A stretch of 64,000 nucleotides of DNA, taken from positions 37,166,901 through 37,230,900 of the forward strand of contig CM055272.1 of assembly GCA_029237695.1 (NCBI GenBank). Direction: 5' to 3'. Of this stretch, positions 55,857-64,000 are shown in pieces; position 1 is the first letter of the stretch, and the number at the start of each line of letters is the position of its first letter. This DNA is from Conchocele bisecta (Eukaryota > Mollusca > Bivalvia > Lucinida > Thyasiridae). Both the position numbers and the translations under genes were made by a program. The notes below the pieces were generated by a model, which worked only from the letters and a program-made list of their open reading frames with translations, was not told the origin of the DNA and did not search any database.

Positions 55857-58800
55857 GTAAGATGACAGTGGCGTAGTTTGTGGCTTGCATATATGGCTTA
55901 AACTATACCAGTTACTGCAGGTAACCAATTACCGACAGTCGATAATGTGGATCACCACCAACTATTTTTTCCTATGTAAACTAAGTAACCAATGACCAAT
56001 ATTTTGCTATTCTCTGCAACTTTAATTTTTAGTATGGATATTGTGGGACATATTTTCCCATAACCTGCACTCATTCTGCTCTGGATATTGACTAATTAAA
56101 ATATAGGTTTACTTATAAATTGTTAAGAAAGCTAGATTCAATCTCCTGTGACCACCCTGGTGGTGGCGCAAAAAATCAGCAGCTGGAATTGAAACCGCCT
56201 CTCGTGACAAACATGCTCTGACTTACAAAATAATCCCAAAATGTATGCTTGAAACTGATGTAAATGATACATTAACATGCCTGTGAAGTAGATTAGTACA
56301 TCAGTTGACCGGTTTCTGTAAGCAAAGAGTGTCTATAGAACTGCAAAGTACTCGTTATTTTTACAAAATTTTACAATATCTGTACTAACTAAATTATTTA
56401 ATGCAATGGCGTATTCAGGGGGAGGGCGGACACGGTGCAAGGCTCCCCCCAACCCCACACCATAAAATTTGGCGTTTAAAGATGTTTTGCTCTAAAATAC
56501 ATCAGAACGAAATGGAATGTAGAGAAAAAAAAATAAAATTGCCCCCCGCACCTAGCACCATCCTGACCTCTGCTCGGTCGACATCGCTTGTTATATAGTA
56601 ATCTATATAGTAAATATAGTAATCTATTTTTCAATTAAGAAGTTCTATCCCCCCCACCCCCCCCCCATACCAACCTGAAATCCTAGATCTGCACCTGTAA
56701 TGTTTCCTATATTTCAGGATTTAATTATAAAACTACAAGATGTCAATCCGCATATTGTCTGCAAACTCTGCTTTGGCTATCTTGTGGATGCTACAGCCAT
56801 TGTTGAATGCCTGCACACATGTAAGTACATTTTTGTCAGTCCCACTTGCAGACAGCGCAATATAGTTGGCACATTGGCGTACGTGCTTACGTACGTCCGG
56901 GTTAAAGTTTTTAGTTAAAGTTTATTCGGTATACTATCAAAGCCTCGGCGGGCGCGACATGCGGGACGCGGCCATCTAGTTTATACGTAGTGTTATTAAT
57001 CAGCCTATTTACTGAAAATTGCACAAAAGTGGATTGCTGAGTGCAGTTCTGATCTGGGTTCATTTTAGTCTGGATCTGCGCTTCTCTTCCTGCAGTCTGT
57101 GTGGAATTGGAATCAAATAAATATTTTATTACAATCGATCACCATGATCACTGCTGTAGCAATATTTATACTTGTAAGAATTGCCCCGATGTGACCAATC
57201 AGTCAATCCACTGTTTGTTTTCAATCTGTAAGAACTCATTGTGAAGCATCTACATGACTAAAAACTACCCCCAGTGTGGCCTGAAGGCAATCAATCAAGC
57301 AATCAAGCAATCAATCAACCAATATATCAACCTATCTACTATTTATTTCCAGTCTGTATCGTGAAGCACCTATAGGGCAGTAAGAACTGCCCCCAATGTG
57401 GCCTCCGGGTAATCAATCAACCAATCAATCAACCAATAAATCAACCAGTCCACTGTTAATGTCCACCTGCCCTAAGTGTGGCCTGGAGGCAACCAATCAA
57501 CCAACCAACCAATCAATCCACTGTTTATTTACACTCTGTAAGAACTGTATAGTGAAGCACTTAGTGGGCAGTAAGAACTGCCGCCAGTGTGGCCTCCGGG
57601 TAATCAATCAATCAATCCACTGTTTATTTCCAGTCTGTAAGAACTGTATCGTGAAGCACCTACAAGGCAGTAAGAACTGCCCCCAGTGTGGCCTCAAGGC
57701 CCATGAGACCCAGCCCCTACTGAACCTGCGGGCAGACAGGACATTGCAGGACATTGTCTACAAGCTCGTGCCAGGCCTGTTTGAACGTTAGTAACTTATA
57801 ATTTGTTGTCGTTGGTAGAAAGCTTGTTATGACATAGTGCTCACAGTGATATCCGTGCTCTGCATTTAGCGTAGTTTCAGGGTATTGTCTTCAAGGTACC
57901 TGGCTTGTTTTTACGTTAATAACTTTTAAATTTTTGTCAAGCCTGCTTACATGACATCATGAACACAATGATATCCATGTTCTGCCTTTAGTATGGTTTC
58001 GGGATATTGTCTTCAAGACGGTAACCGGATTGTTTGAAGGTAACCGGATTGTTTGATTAGTAGGTAACTGTTTCGTTCCAGTTCATGTATAACGTGGTAT
58101 GTCCATTAATGAATCACTATTACAGAGCTCCAGATAAGCTGCGTATTTGCGTAAATACCCAATTAAAATTGCCAAAAACCCAATTGAAATCAGAAATAGC
58201 GAGTATCAAAAAGCAATAAAAATGTTGTCGTACCTTTATCATGCTGCAGAAAACAATAAATAGACCACATATATACATGTAGCATATTTTTCTTATATTC
58301 CATGAAAACACATCTTGGTATTTCATTAGAATTGTCTCCAAGAGACAATTCTAATGAAATGCCAAGACATGTTTTCATTTCGAAGCAAACTATTCAATTT
58401 TTACCCAATTAAAAAATTTGAAATACCCAATTGCTTCAGAAATGATGGAGTGACAATACTCAATTACTAATTCCTTATCTGGAGCCCTGACTATTAGCAA
58501 GAGTCTGAGTGCAACACTAAACTAGAGAAGTCGATGGCGCGCCACATGCCACTTTCTCAAATTTCAGTCCAAAAAGGGGAGTAATCCATGAACCAGGAAT
58601 GAAATAAAAAATCGAAATTCCTCTTGCGCATCTACACACCATAAGGAAGTCACATACCAAATGTGAAGTCTTCAGCTATTACGGCTTAAAGATTTAATTC
58701 TTACAAAGCAAAATTGTGAAATTTTAAGTCCAAAAGGGGTAAATAATCCATGACCTGTGGTAAAATGAAAATTCACTTTACATATCTGCACACTTTAAAG

Positions 58801-61800
58801 AAGCTACATACCAAATATCAAGTATTCTGATTGATGGACTGCCAGACGGGCAGATATCCGGGACGAAAAACAATATTCCCATTTGTTTTTAAAAAAGTGG
58901 ATACAATTACGATATTAACACAGAAACGCAGTGTTCCAGTTACTTCCCCTTCACTAGTAGTAAATAGTCTTGGTGTTCTTATTAGGTTACTATTTGTATG
59001 TCCTCTACACGATGACAAGGGGTAGGCACATGTTGCTATACTTTTGAAATATGCAAAGCAAAGATTTTGAATTAAATATATGCCTTTAATATTCAAACAA
59101 GTGATTATTTGACCGAGTCAGTGGAAGAAAGGGACTAACTCCACCATTTCTCCAGTTACAGCCACATATTATTATAGGAATGAATGGCCTTTTTGCGGAA
59201 TTTATCGGGGTATAAACTTGGAAAAGTCGCGGGAATACTGGACGAAGGCCGGAAGGCCTCGTCCAGTATTCCCGCGACTTTTCCAAGTTTATATCCCCGA
59301 TAAATTCCACAAAAAGGCCATTCATTCCTTATAATTCCAGCATTTGAAATAAATTCATCAAGAAAATATGTTTATTTTCTGTTTTCTTAAGAATTATTTT
59401 AACTGCGCCTCACGGTTACGGAAAATAGTTCGGCGTGGGAGTTTACTGGGATATAAATTTTGGACAGAGACTTGCTACGGACTAATCAAATGTTAGGGAA
59501 TTGTGTAAATATTTTTGTGCTGGAATTATTAACCCTTACAATGCGGGAAACGTAAATAACGTCTGCTGTTGTTTTATAGTTTGTCTTCTTTCTCAGTAAA
59601 GCCATGGTTGAACAGCACTTTAGAATCATTTCCAACCGCGTTTTTGATTAGAAAAATTGAAAATAAAAAGCAACAGCAGACGACAAAATTTAATTCAGCA
59701 TTGTAAGGGTTTAAAAAAACATTCGGCCAATTATTTCCTGACTTTGTGTAGGTGAAGAGAAGCGGAGAGAGGAGTTTAATCGAGCCAGAGGTCTTCATGT
59801 AAAGAAGAAGAAGGAAGGTAATTTGTCCAGTACTGTGTCTCCATCCGTGTGTACGTCCACATGTGTGTGTGTCCGATTAAGAAGTTTACCAAAGTTTCTC
59901 CAATCTGCCACCAGGAGCATTTGTGTGCCAACAGGTCATATTTTTAATAGCTCTAATAGTACCCTTTCATATTTTTTCAGTAAAAATATTTTGCATTGAT
60001 ACTGCTACCGTATTAAAGACTTCACAGTTGTATAGGCTGAATCTGGTAGCTGATACACTGGTCATAAACAAGCAGTAATCCAATTTTCTCGTGATCTTGT
60101 CACATATGAGACATGCCATGGGATTTTGTGCCATCGGACATGTGCATAATTTCATCAAATACGTAAACAAAATTTACAATATTTTTCGTAATTGGTGTCA
60201 AAAGTTGACAAACTGTTCAGAGTACATGCGGAATATAATTCTGCATGTACTCTGAAACTTTTGTCAACTTGACTTAATTTATGAAAAATGTTGTGAATTT
60301 TATAAACATATTTAATGAAATTACGCAGAGGTAGGTACAAAATCCCATGGCGTGTCTCATACGGACCACCCACCGCCGAATGATCAGGGTCACTCTCTCT
60401 GTATTTGTTGCAAATGTCTTCAAGTCCTTATTCTGAGCCGACGGCCCATATGAGACACGCCATGTGATTTTGTACCTTCGGACATCTGCGTAATTTCATG
60501 AAATACGTTTACAAAATTTACAACATTTTCTGTAAATGGCGTCTAAAGTTGACAAAATGTTCAGAGTACATGCGGAATATAATTCCGCATGTACTCTGAA
60601 AATTGTGTCAACTTTTGACTTTATTTATGAAAAATATTATAAATTTTGTAAACATATCGAATGAATTTACTCAGATGTCTGAAGGTACAAAATCTCATGT
60701 GACGCACATTTGTATGCCAAACATTATTGTGATGCTACACAGTCAATATGGCTGTATGTTGCGTGAATTTTTATTAATCATACTGGAAATATGACACCAT
60801 GTTGACTATCTGGAATCACAATTACCTGTCATGATTCAGGTGAAGAGCACCTCGGACCAAAACTTTCCACGCTACACAACAACCCACAGGCTCACCAGTA
60901 CAAGTTTGACGAGCAGATCTGTCTATGTCTCGAGAGATACAGGTAAGCAGATTTTGGCATGAATGCATGTTGTCCGGATTATTTCTCTTTCTTGGACTCG
61001 CTAACAGAGCCGCCATAGGATTTTACTATCTAATCTGAACATGAGAAACAATTTTAAATATTATTATGCACACAGAATGTTTTTGCTGTATCAGAGCTCC
61101 AGTGTAATTTGACCAACTTGGGGTGAAATGTTATTTCTTCATCAAAAATGGCAAGTTGGGAGTCCTTTAGAATCGTCTCATTGAGACGATTCTAAAGCAC
61201 TCCCAACTTGCCATTTTTGATGGAGAAATAATAAATTTACCTCCAAATTACGCACCTTAACTGGAGCTCTGTGTATATATCATCACCATCCTGTTTGTCT
61301 GTTGTTTTCTGTCCGTCCATGATTTGTGTCAAAGTTTTCGGCTACATACTATCTCTGTCTTCATAAGCAGGAAATATTTATTTTGTAATCATCCATATTT
61401 TCATTCTATAGCTCACCCATGTGGCCTTTGTGTTAAAATATTAACGCAAATTTCTACGTCATTTGACCGTGACGGAAATTTGCGTTAATATTTTTTTATA
61501 TTTAATTTGCATTAAAGTTTTTGAGGGGTACATCTATGCGTGTTACTGATTTACTCATTTGTTCCAGATGAAGATATCTGTGTGTTTGATAATAGAAAAT
61601 TCTGAACATGTTCAAAGTAGTAGGTTCATTTTGTATTATACAAGCTCCTAGCATCAGATAAGGATCGTTTAACTTCAGCACTATATTGACAGATTTCTTT
61701 AACACGATGTGCAGCTTGGTTTTGCCCCGTTCAGGTAGCAGTATTTGACATTATTTTTAAAAGGAAAGACAACTCCATTTAACAATTTGTGCATCTTTTA

Positions 61801-63194
61801 CAGTGTACAAATCGTGGAGATGCCACTGATGACATACAAACTCAAGATGCTGGACAAGAAGTTCATCCGCTGTTCAATACGCGTTCTTGTTGCCCACCTT
61901 ATTGTAATCCTCATACAGAAACTCAATATTCCTCCCGAGTTTAAAGTAAGTGCTGTAGTGACACCTCATTGTGATCCTCATACAGAAACTCAATATTCCT
62001 CCCTAGTTTAAAGTAAGTGCTGTAGTGACACCTCATTGTGATCCTCATACAGAAACTCAATATTCCTCCCTAGTTTAAAGTAAGTGCTGTAGTGACACCT
62101 CATTGTGATCCTCATACAGAAACTCAATATTCCTCCTAGTTTCTAATAAGTGCCCTGTAAGTAAACACCTCTGATCCTAACAGAAACTCAATTTCCTGTT
62201 TAAAGTAACTGTAGTGACACCTCATTGTGATCCTCATACAGAAACTCAATACTCCTCCCGAATTTAAAGTAAGTGCTGTAGTGACACCTCATTGTGATCC
62301 TCATACAGAAACTCAATATTCCTCCCTAGTTTAAAGTAAGTGCTGTAGTGACACCTCATTGTGATCCTCATACAGAAACTCAATATTCCTCCCGAATTTA
62401 AAGTAAGTGTTGTAGTGACACCTCATTGTGACCCTCATACAGAAACTCAATATTCCTCCTGAGTTTAAAGTTAGTGCTGTAGTGACTCCTCATTGTGATC
62501 CTCATACAGAAACTCAATGAGGAACTGTCTATGAAGCAGATATACCTCAATCAGTCAACCAATCAATAAATTAATTAAAGGAGTCGGTGGAAGAAGGGGT
62601 CTCAGTCAGTAAGGGACTTAACCCTTTGCTACCACTGCCCCTTCAATTAATCAATTAAATCAAATCAATTAATCAACCAATCAGTCAGTCGAATGAAGGG
62701 GTCAGTGGAAGAAGGGCCCTAAGTGCAACAAGGGCATCGTTATCACTAAGCTAATCCCCTCGGTGTTAGCCATGATAACGCATTTGCCTTACAAACAAGG
62801 TGAACATACGACGTGGGTCATATGCAAAACAAAGCACCATCCCTAGACAGACATTGTGGCCAAATATATCAAAATCGGTGAAGCGGTTATTGAAAAATGA
62901 AAGGTGTTACTAATGTACACATGTATGCACGCATGTACGTACGTACGCACGTACATTGACTAACGCTATATCCCCTCTTGCCAATCGGCGAGGGGATATT
63001 AAGGGACTTGACCTCCATTTTACCACTGACCCCTTCTATTACTCAATGAAATCAACCAATCAAATAAAAAAAAGCAATCAATCAATCACATATCAATCAA
63101 TCAATATATTCAGGTGGAGATAAGGTGTGGGCCCATGCTACTGGATGAAGAAATGTCTATGAAACAGATATACCTTATGTATTGGTATGATAAG
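55815..63194 (+). CDS. PCGF1: Polycomb group RING finger protein 1 (5' seven exons; last exon missing)
   Basis: Exons 55815-55856, 56718-56820, 57634-57786, 59752-59817, 60840-60942, 61804-61945 and 63114-63194 join in phase to 230 codons without a stop. A C3HC4 RING spans residues 29-67 (C29, C32, C45, H47, C50, C53, C64, C67). It is followed by the family motif [20 protein letters not shown] and KLVPGL. A basic, acidic-flanked linker comes next ([20 protein letters not shown]), then a RAWUL ubiquitin-like domain (about 150-230: [24 protein letters not shown]). PCGF1 pairs with RING1/RNF2 in the variant PRC1.1 complex that monoubiquitinates histone H2A; the RAWUL domain binds BCOR. The final short exon was not found before 64000. 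Confidence 0.93.
55857..56717. other. PCGF1 intron 1, non-coding
   Basis: AT-rich. 56401-56460 and 56640-56690 hold C-rich and A-rich stretches resembling a MITE (GGGGGAGGGCGGACACGG ... CCCCCCCATACC). No exon is seen. Confidence 0.4.
56718..56820 (+). CDS. PCGF1: PCGF1 exon 2: first half of the RING
   Basis: Acceptor CCTATATTTCAG; encodes [20 protein letters not shown] and [14 protein letters not shown]; donor ACAT/gtaagt. It supplies the first three cysteines and the histidine of the RING. Confidence 0.93.
56834..56958 (+). mobile_element. Short family B element at the start of PCGF1 intron 2
   Basis: TGTCAGTCCCACTTGC (decayed left end), then AGCGCAATATAGTTGGCACA, GGGTTAAAGTTTTTAGTTAA and the right end GCCTCGGCGGGCGCGACA. 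It starts only 13 bp after the exon 2 splice donor. Confidence 0.65.
57135..57633 (+). repeat. Tandem pseudo-exons copied from the PCGF1 RING exon
   Basis: About five decayed copies of the acceptor and first 75 or so bases of exon 3 precede the real exon, separated by (ATCA)n-like runs. Recognisable starts: about 57150 (TTGTAAGAATTGCCCCGATG), 57223 (TCTGTAAGAACTCATTGTGA), 57353 (TCTGTATCGTGAAGCACC), 57463 (CCACCTGCCCTAAGTGTGGC) and 57535 (TCTGTAAGAACTGTATAGTG). The 57535 copy keeps an open frame through CRQCGL but its acceptor AG has become AC. The 57353 copy keeps the AG but has an 8-base deletion. Confidence 0.85.
57634..57786 (+). CDS. PCGF1: PCGF1 exon 3: second half of the RING
   Basis: Acceptor GTTTATTTCCAG; encodes [20 protein letters not shown], then [20 protein letters not shown] and KLVPGLFE; donor GAAC/gttagt. 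The open frame starting at 57396 includes upstream pseudo-exon sequence and overstates the exon. Confidence 0.93.
57787..58122. repeat. Decayed repeats of the end of PCGF1 exon 3
   Basis: 57880-57930 (AGGGTATTGTCTTCAAGGTA, CCTGGCTTGTTTTTACGTTA) and 57998-58040 (CGGGATATTGTCTTCAAGAC) resemble the exon end ACATTGTCTACAAGCTCGTG and donor region, so the 3' end of this exon was also duplicated. Confidence 0.55.
58123..58489. mobile_element. Fold-back MITE family F with target duplication
   Basis: CAGAGCTCCAGATAAGCTGC to CTTATCTGGAGCCCTG. ACTATTA occurs on both sides. Confidence 0.75.
58490..59173. other. PCGF1 intron 3, non-coding
   Basis: Two similar segments ACACCATAAGGAAGTCACAT and ACACTTTAAAGAAGCTACAT suggest an old duplication. 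No exon is seen. Confidence 0.35.
59174..59711. mobile_element. Family H MITE followed directly by family J
   Basis: 59174-59528 is a full family H copy (ATAGGAATGAATGGCC to GTGCTGGAATTAT). 59530-59711 is family J with a reduced hairpin (CTTTAGAATCATTTCCAACC). Confidence 0.7.
59752..59817 (+). CDS. PCGF1: PCGF1 exon 4: charged linker
   Basis: 66 bases from acceptor ACTTTGTGTAG to GAAG/gtaatt encode [20 protein letters not shown] and E. They start 41 bp after a family J MITE ends. Confidence 0.88.
60100..60710. mobile_element. Two adjacent copies of one fold-back MITE
   Basis: Each runs ATGAGACAYGCCATG, GACATCTGCGTAATTTCATG, then hairpin CAGAGTACATGCGGAATATA, back to GGTACAAAATCYCATG. The copies are about 60100-60362 and 60449-60705. 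Confidence 0.7.
60840..60942 (+). CDS. PCGF1: PCGF1 exon 5
   Basis: Acceptor CATGATTCAG, 103 bases, donor ACAG/gtaagc. Encodes [20 protein letters not shown] then [13 protein letters not shown]; the Y-x-[FY]-D-E-Q...CLER run is a PCGF1 hallmark. Confidence 0.9.
61092..61271. mobile_element. Fold-back MITE family K
   Basis: CAGAGCTCCAGTGTAATTTG to GCACCTTAACTGGAGCTCTG. The hairpin is intact around TTTAGAATCGTCTCATTGAG. Confidence 0.75.
61272..61803. other. PCGF1 intron 5, non-coding
   Basis: Holds an inverted repeat AATATTAACGCAAATTTC / GAAATTTGCGTTAATATT (61438-61494). No exon is seen. Confidence 0.45.
61804..61945 (+). CDS. PCGF1: PCGF1 exon 6: start of RAWUL domain
   Basis: Acceptor CATCTTTTACAG; encodes [40 protein letters not shown] and NIPPEFK; donor AAA/gtaagt. 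The last 30 or so bases with the donor seed a 67-bp array that follows. Confidence 0.92.
61946..62518 (+). repeat. 67-bp tandem array carrying copies of the PCGF1 exon 6 end and donor
   Basis: CAGAAACTCAAT recurs from 61916 (in the exon) at 61983, 62050 and 62117 (exact 67-bp steps) and on to about 62509, nine to ten copies. Most keep TTTAAA/gtaagt, so at least six good donors follow the real one. Several intronic copies have CCCTAG in place of the exon CCCGAG, an in-frame stop. One unit near 62150-62210 is degraded. Confidence 0.9.
62519..62551 (+). pseudogene. PCGF1: Fragment of PCGF1 exon 7 at the end of the 67-bp array
   Basis: GAGGAACTGTCTATGAAGCA then GATATACCTC would encode [10 protein letters not shown], against [10 protein letters not shown] in the true exon about 600 bp downstream. 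It has no acceptor and passes straight into ATCAATCA-type repeats. Confidence 0.75.
62552..63113. repeat. ATCA-rich repeats and a GAGGGGATAT fragment
   Basis: 62552-62700 and 63045-63108 are (AATCA)n-like runs, similar to the spacers between pseudo-exons at 57290-57440. 62760-63000 is the reverse of the fragment at 1440 and 23455 (GGTGAAGCGGTTATTGAAAA, CTTGCCAATCGGCGAGGGGA). Confidence 0.6.
63114..63194 (+). CDS. PCGF1: PCGF1 exon 7: RAWUL continued
   Basis: Acceptor AATATATTCAG; 27 codons [20 protein letters not shown] and LMYWYDK; donor AAG/gtaaat, phase 0. Confidence 0.92.
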
Positions 63195-63239
63195 GTAAAT
63201 TGTTTTCTCTTCGTGATTGCATGTCTGTTTCACCCAATA

Positions 63240-63598
63240 CAGTGCAACCTCTCTACAACAGCCACCCATGGGAAGACGCAAAACTGGCTGTTGTAGAGAT
63301 GTGGCTGTTGTAGGGAGGTTAATGCTGAATTAAATTTTGTCGTCCGCTGTTTATTTATTTTCTTCGATAATTCTAATCAAAAACATGCTTTGGCAACATT
63401 TTAGAATCATTTCCAATGGAAATGATTGTAAAATGCTGTCAAAACATGTTTTTATTGAGAAAAACAGCAAAATCAGATGACAATTTTCGTGCTCAGCTCG
63501 GGTCAGATACAGAGGAAATCATCCATTTGGGATATAAAACGCGGCTGTTATAGAGAGGGTGTTGTTGTAGAGAGTGGCCGTTCAGGGAGGTTTGACTG
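63240..63598. mobile_element. Tc1/mariner-like MITE carrying a nested fold-back element, copy 2
   Basis: CAGTGCAACCTCTCTACAAC to GGGAGGTTTGACTG with a TA on each side. It contains the same nested family J element (about 63320-63500) as the copy at 2019-2390, in reverse orientation. Confidence 0.75.
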
Positions 63599-63600
63599 TA

Positions 63601-64000
63601 TTAGAAACACAAATATTTAGATAGGGTAAACTGGGATAACTGTTATCATTGCCAATGATTGTTTTAACCACAATATGAATCTGTGCAATCTCGGCTGTAT
63701 AATTACCTCCCTTATTGACTCACTGATAGGTTTCTAAGAAAGAAAATACAACATACAACTCGACAGAGCCTCACCCATCCCGTTTCCTAAGCCTTGCCAG
63801 ATATGTTTTCCCATTCACGGCACTAACCTACTATTCTCTATAACCGACCAACAAATCAGCCAACCAGCCACAGGTGAATAACATGTGGCAGGAATTCTGA
63901 ATGATAACATTTTCCTGATTATATTTAGAAACCAACAAAAAGTCGGAGGAGAATTAGGTGTTAGTGGTGGATTTTTTTGGTCGCCATGGCAATTTTCTGC
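63601..64000. other. Downstream PCGF1 intron, non-coding
   Basis: No last PCGF1 exon (expected to encode a short segment ending in a conserved P-L-x-L-x-Y run) was recognised. Confidence 0.4.

Noticed and set aside
57396..57791. Single 131-residue exon for the RING region
   Set aside because: The first half is decayed pseudo-exon sequence; the acceptor at 57633 joins in phase to exon 2.

Overview
The window is animal nuclear DNA with interrupted genes, GT-AG introns, tRNA-derived SINEs and very dense non-autonomous transposons. The repeat style (AGCTCACCTGAG elements, GATAGGCCGTTAAACAC SINEs, long minisatellite-bearing elements, many fold-back MITEs) looks like a mollusc, most likely a bivalve; I cannot name the species. 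By eye well over half of the window is repeat.

Three conserved protein genes were assembled exon by exon, and their splice phases agree throughout. (1) Plus strand, 6018-22130: the last four exons of a tetraspanin of the TspanC8 group, closest to TSPAN33. Its large loop has all eight cysteines. Two of the four exons (7897-8028 and 20530-20580) are too short to show as open frames. The first transmembrane exons were not found and probably lie upstream of the window. (2) Minus strand, 55636-44851: a complete seven-exon GATD3/ES1 gene (DJ-1/PfpI-like fold, 267 residues) with a probable mitochondrial presequence. (3) Plus strand, from 55815 past 63194: PCGF1, a Polycomb RING-finger protein, seven exons seen and the last one missing. 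GATD3 and PCGF1 are head to head with 178 bp between start codons, so they probably share a bidirectional promoter.

Layout: 1-5995 is nested repeats. 6018-22130 is the tetraspanin, whose 12.5 kb intron holds a nest of one large element (8966-19530) containing a 5.9 kb hAT transposon (9120-14983) with a broken transposase; that transposon in turn contains another repeat. 22131-44850 is intergenic: MITEs, SINEs, a 14-bp satellite and a possible two-exon remnant of a discoidin-like (F5/8C) domain near 26.4-26.7 kb. 44851-63194 holds the two head-to-head genes, again full of MITEs.

The most unusual feature is that three exon-intron boundaries in the two neighbouring genes have been copied into tandem arrays: the GATD3 exon 3 donor (29-bp unit, seven copies), the PCGF1 RING exon acceptor (about five decayed pseudo-exons) and the PCGF1 exon 6 donor (67-bp unit, about ten copies). 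A second pattern is that many unrelated fold-back families share one central palindrome, TTAGAATYRTYTC and its reverse complement. A third is that several large repeat families carry tandem TCAAGGTCA motifs, the monomeric nuclear-receptor (ERR/NR5A type) half-site.
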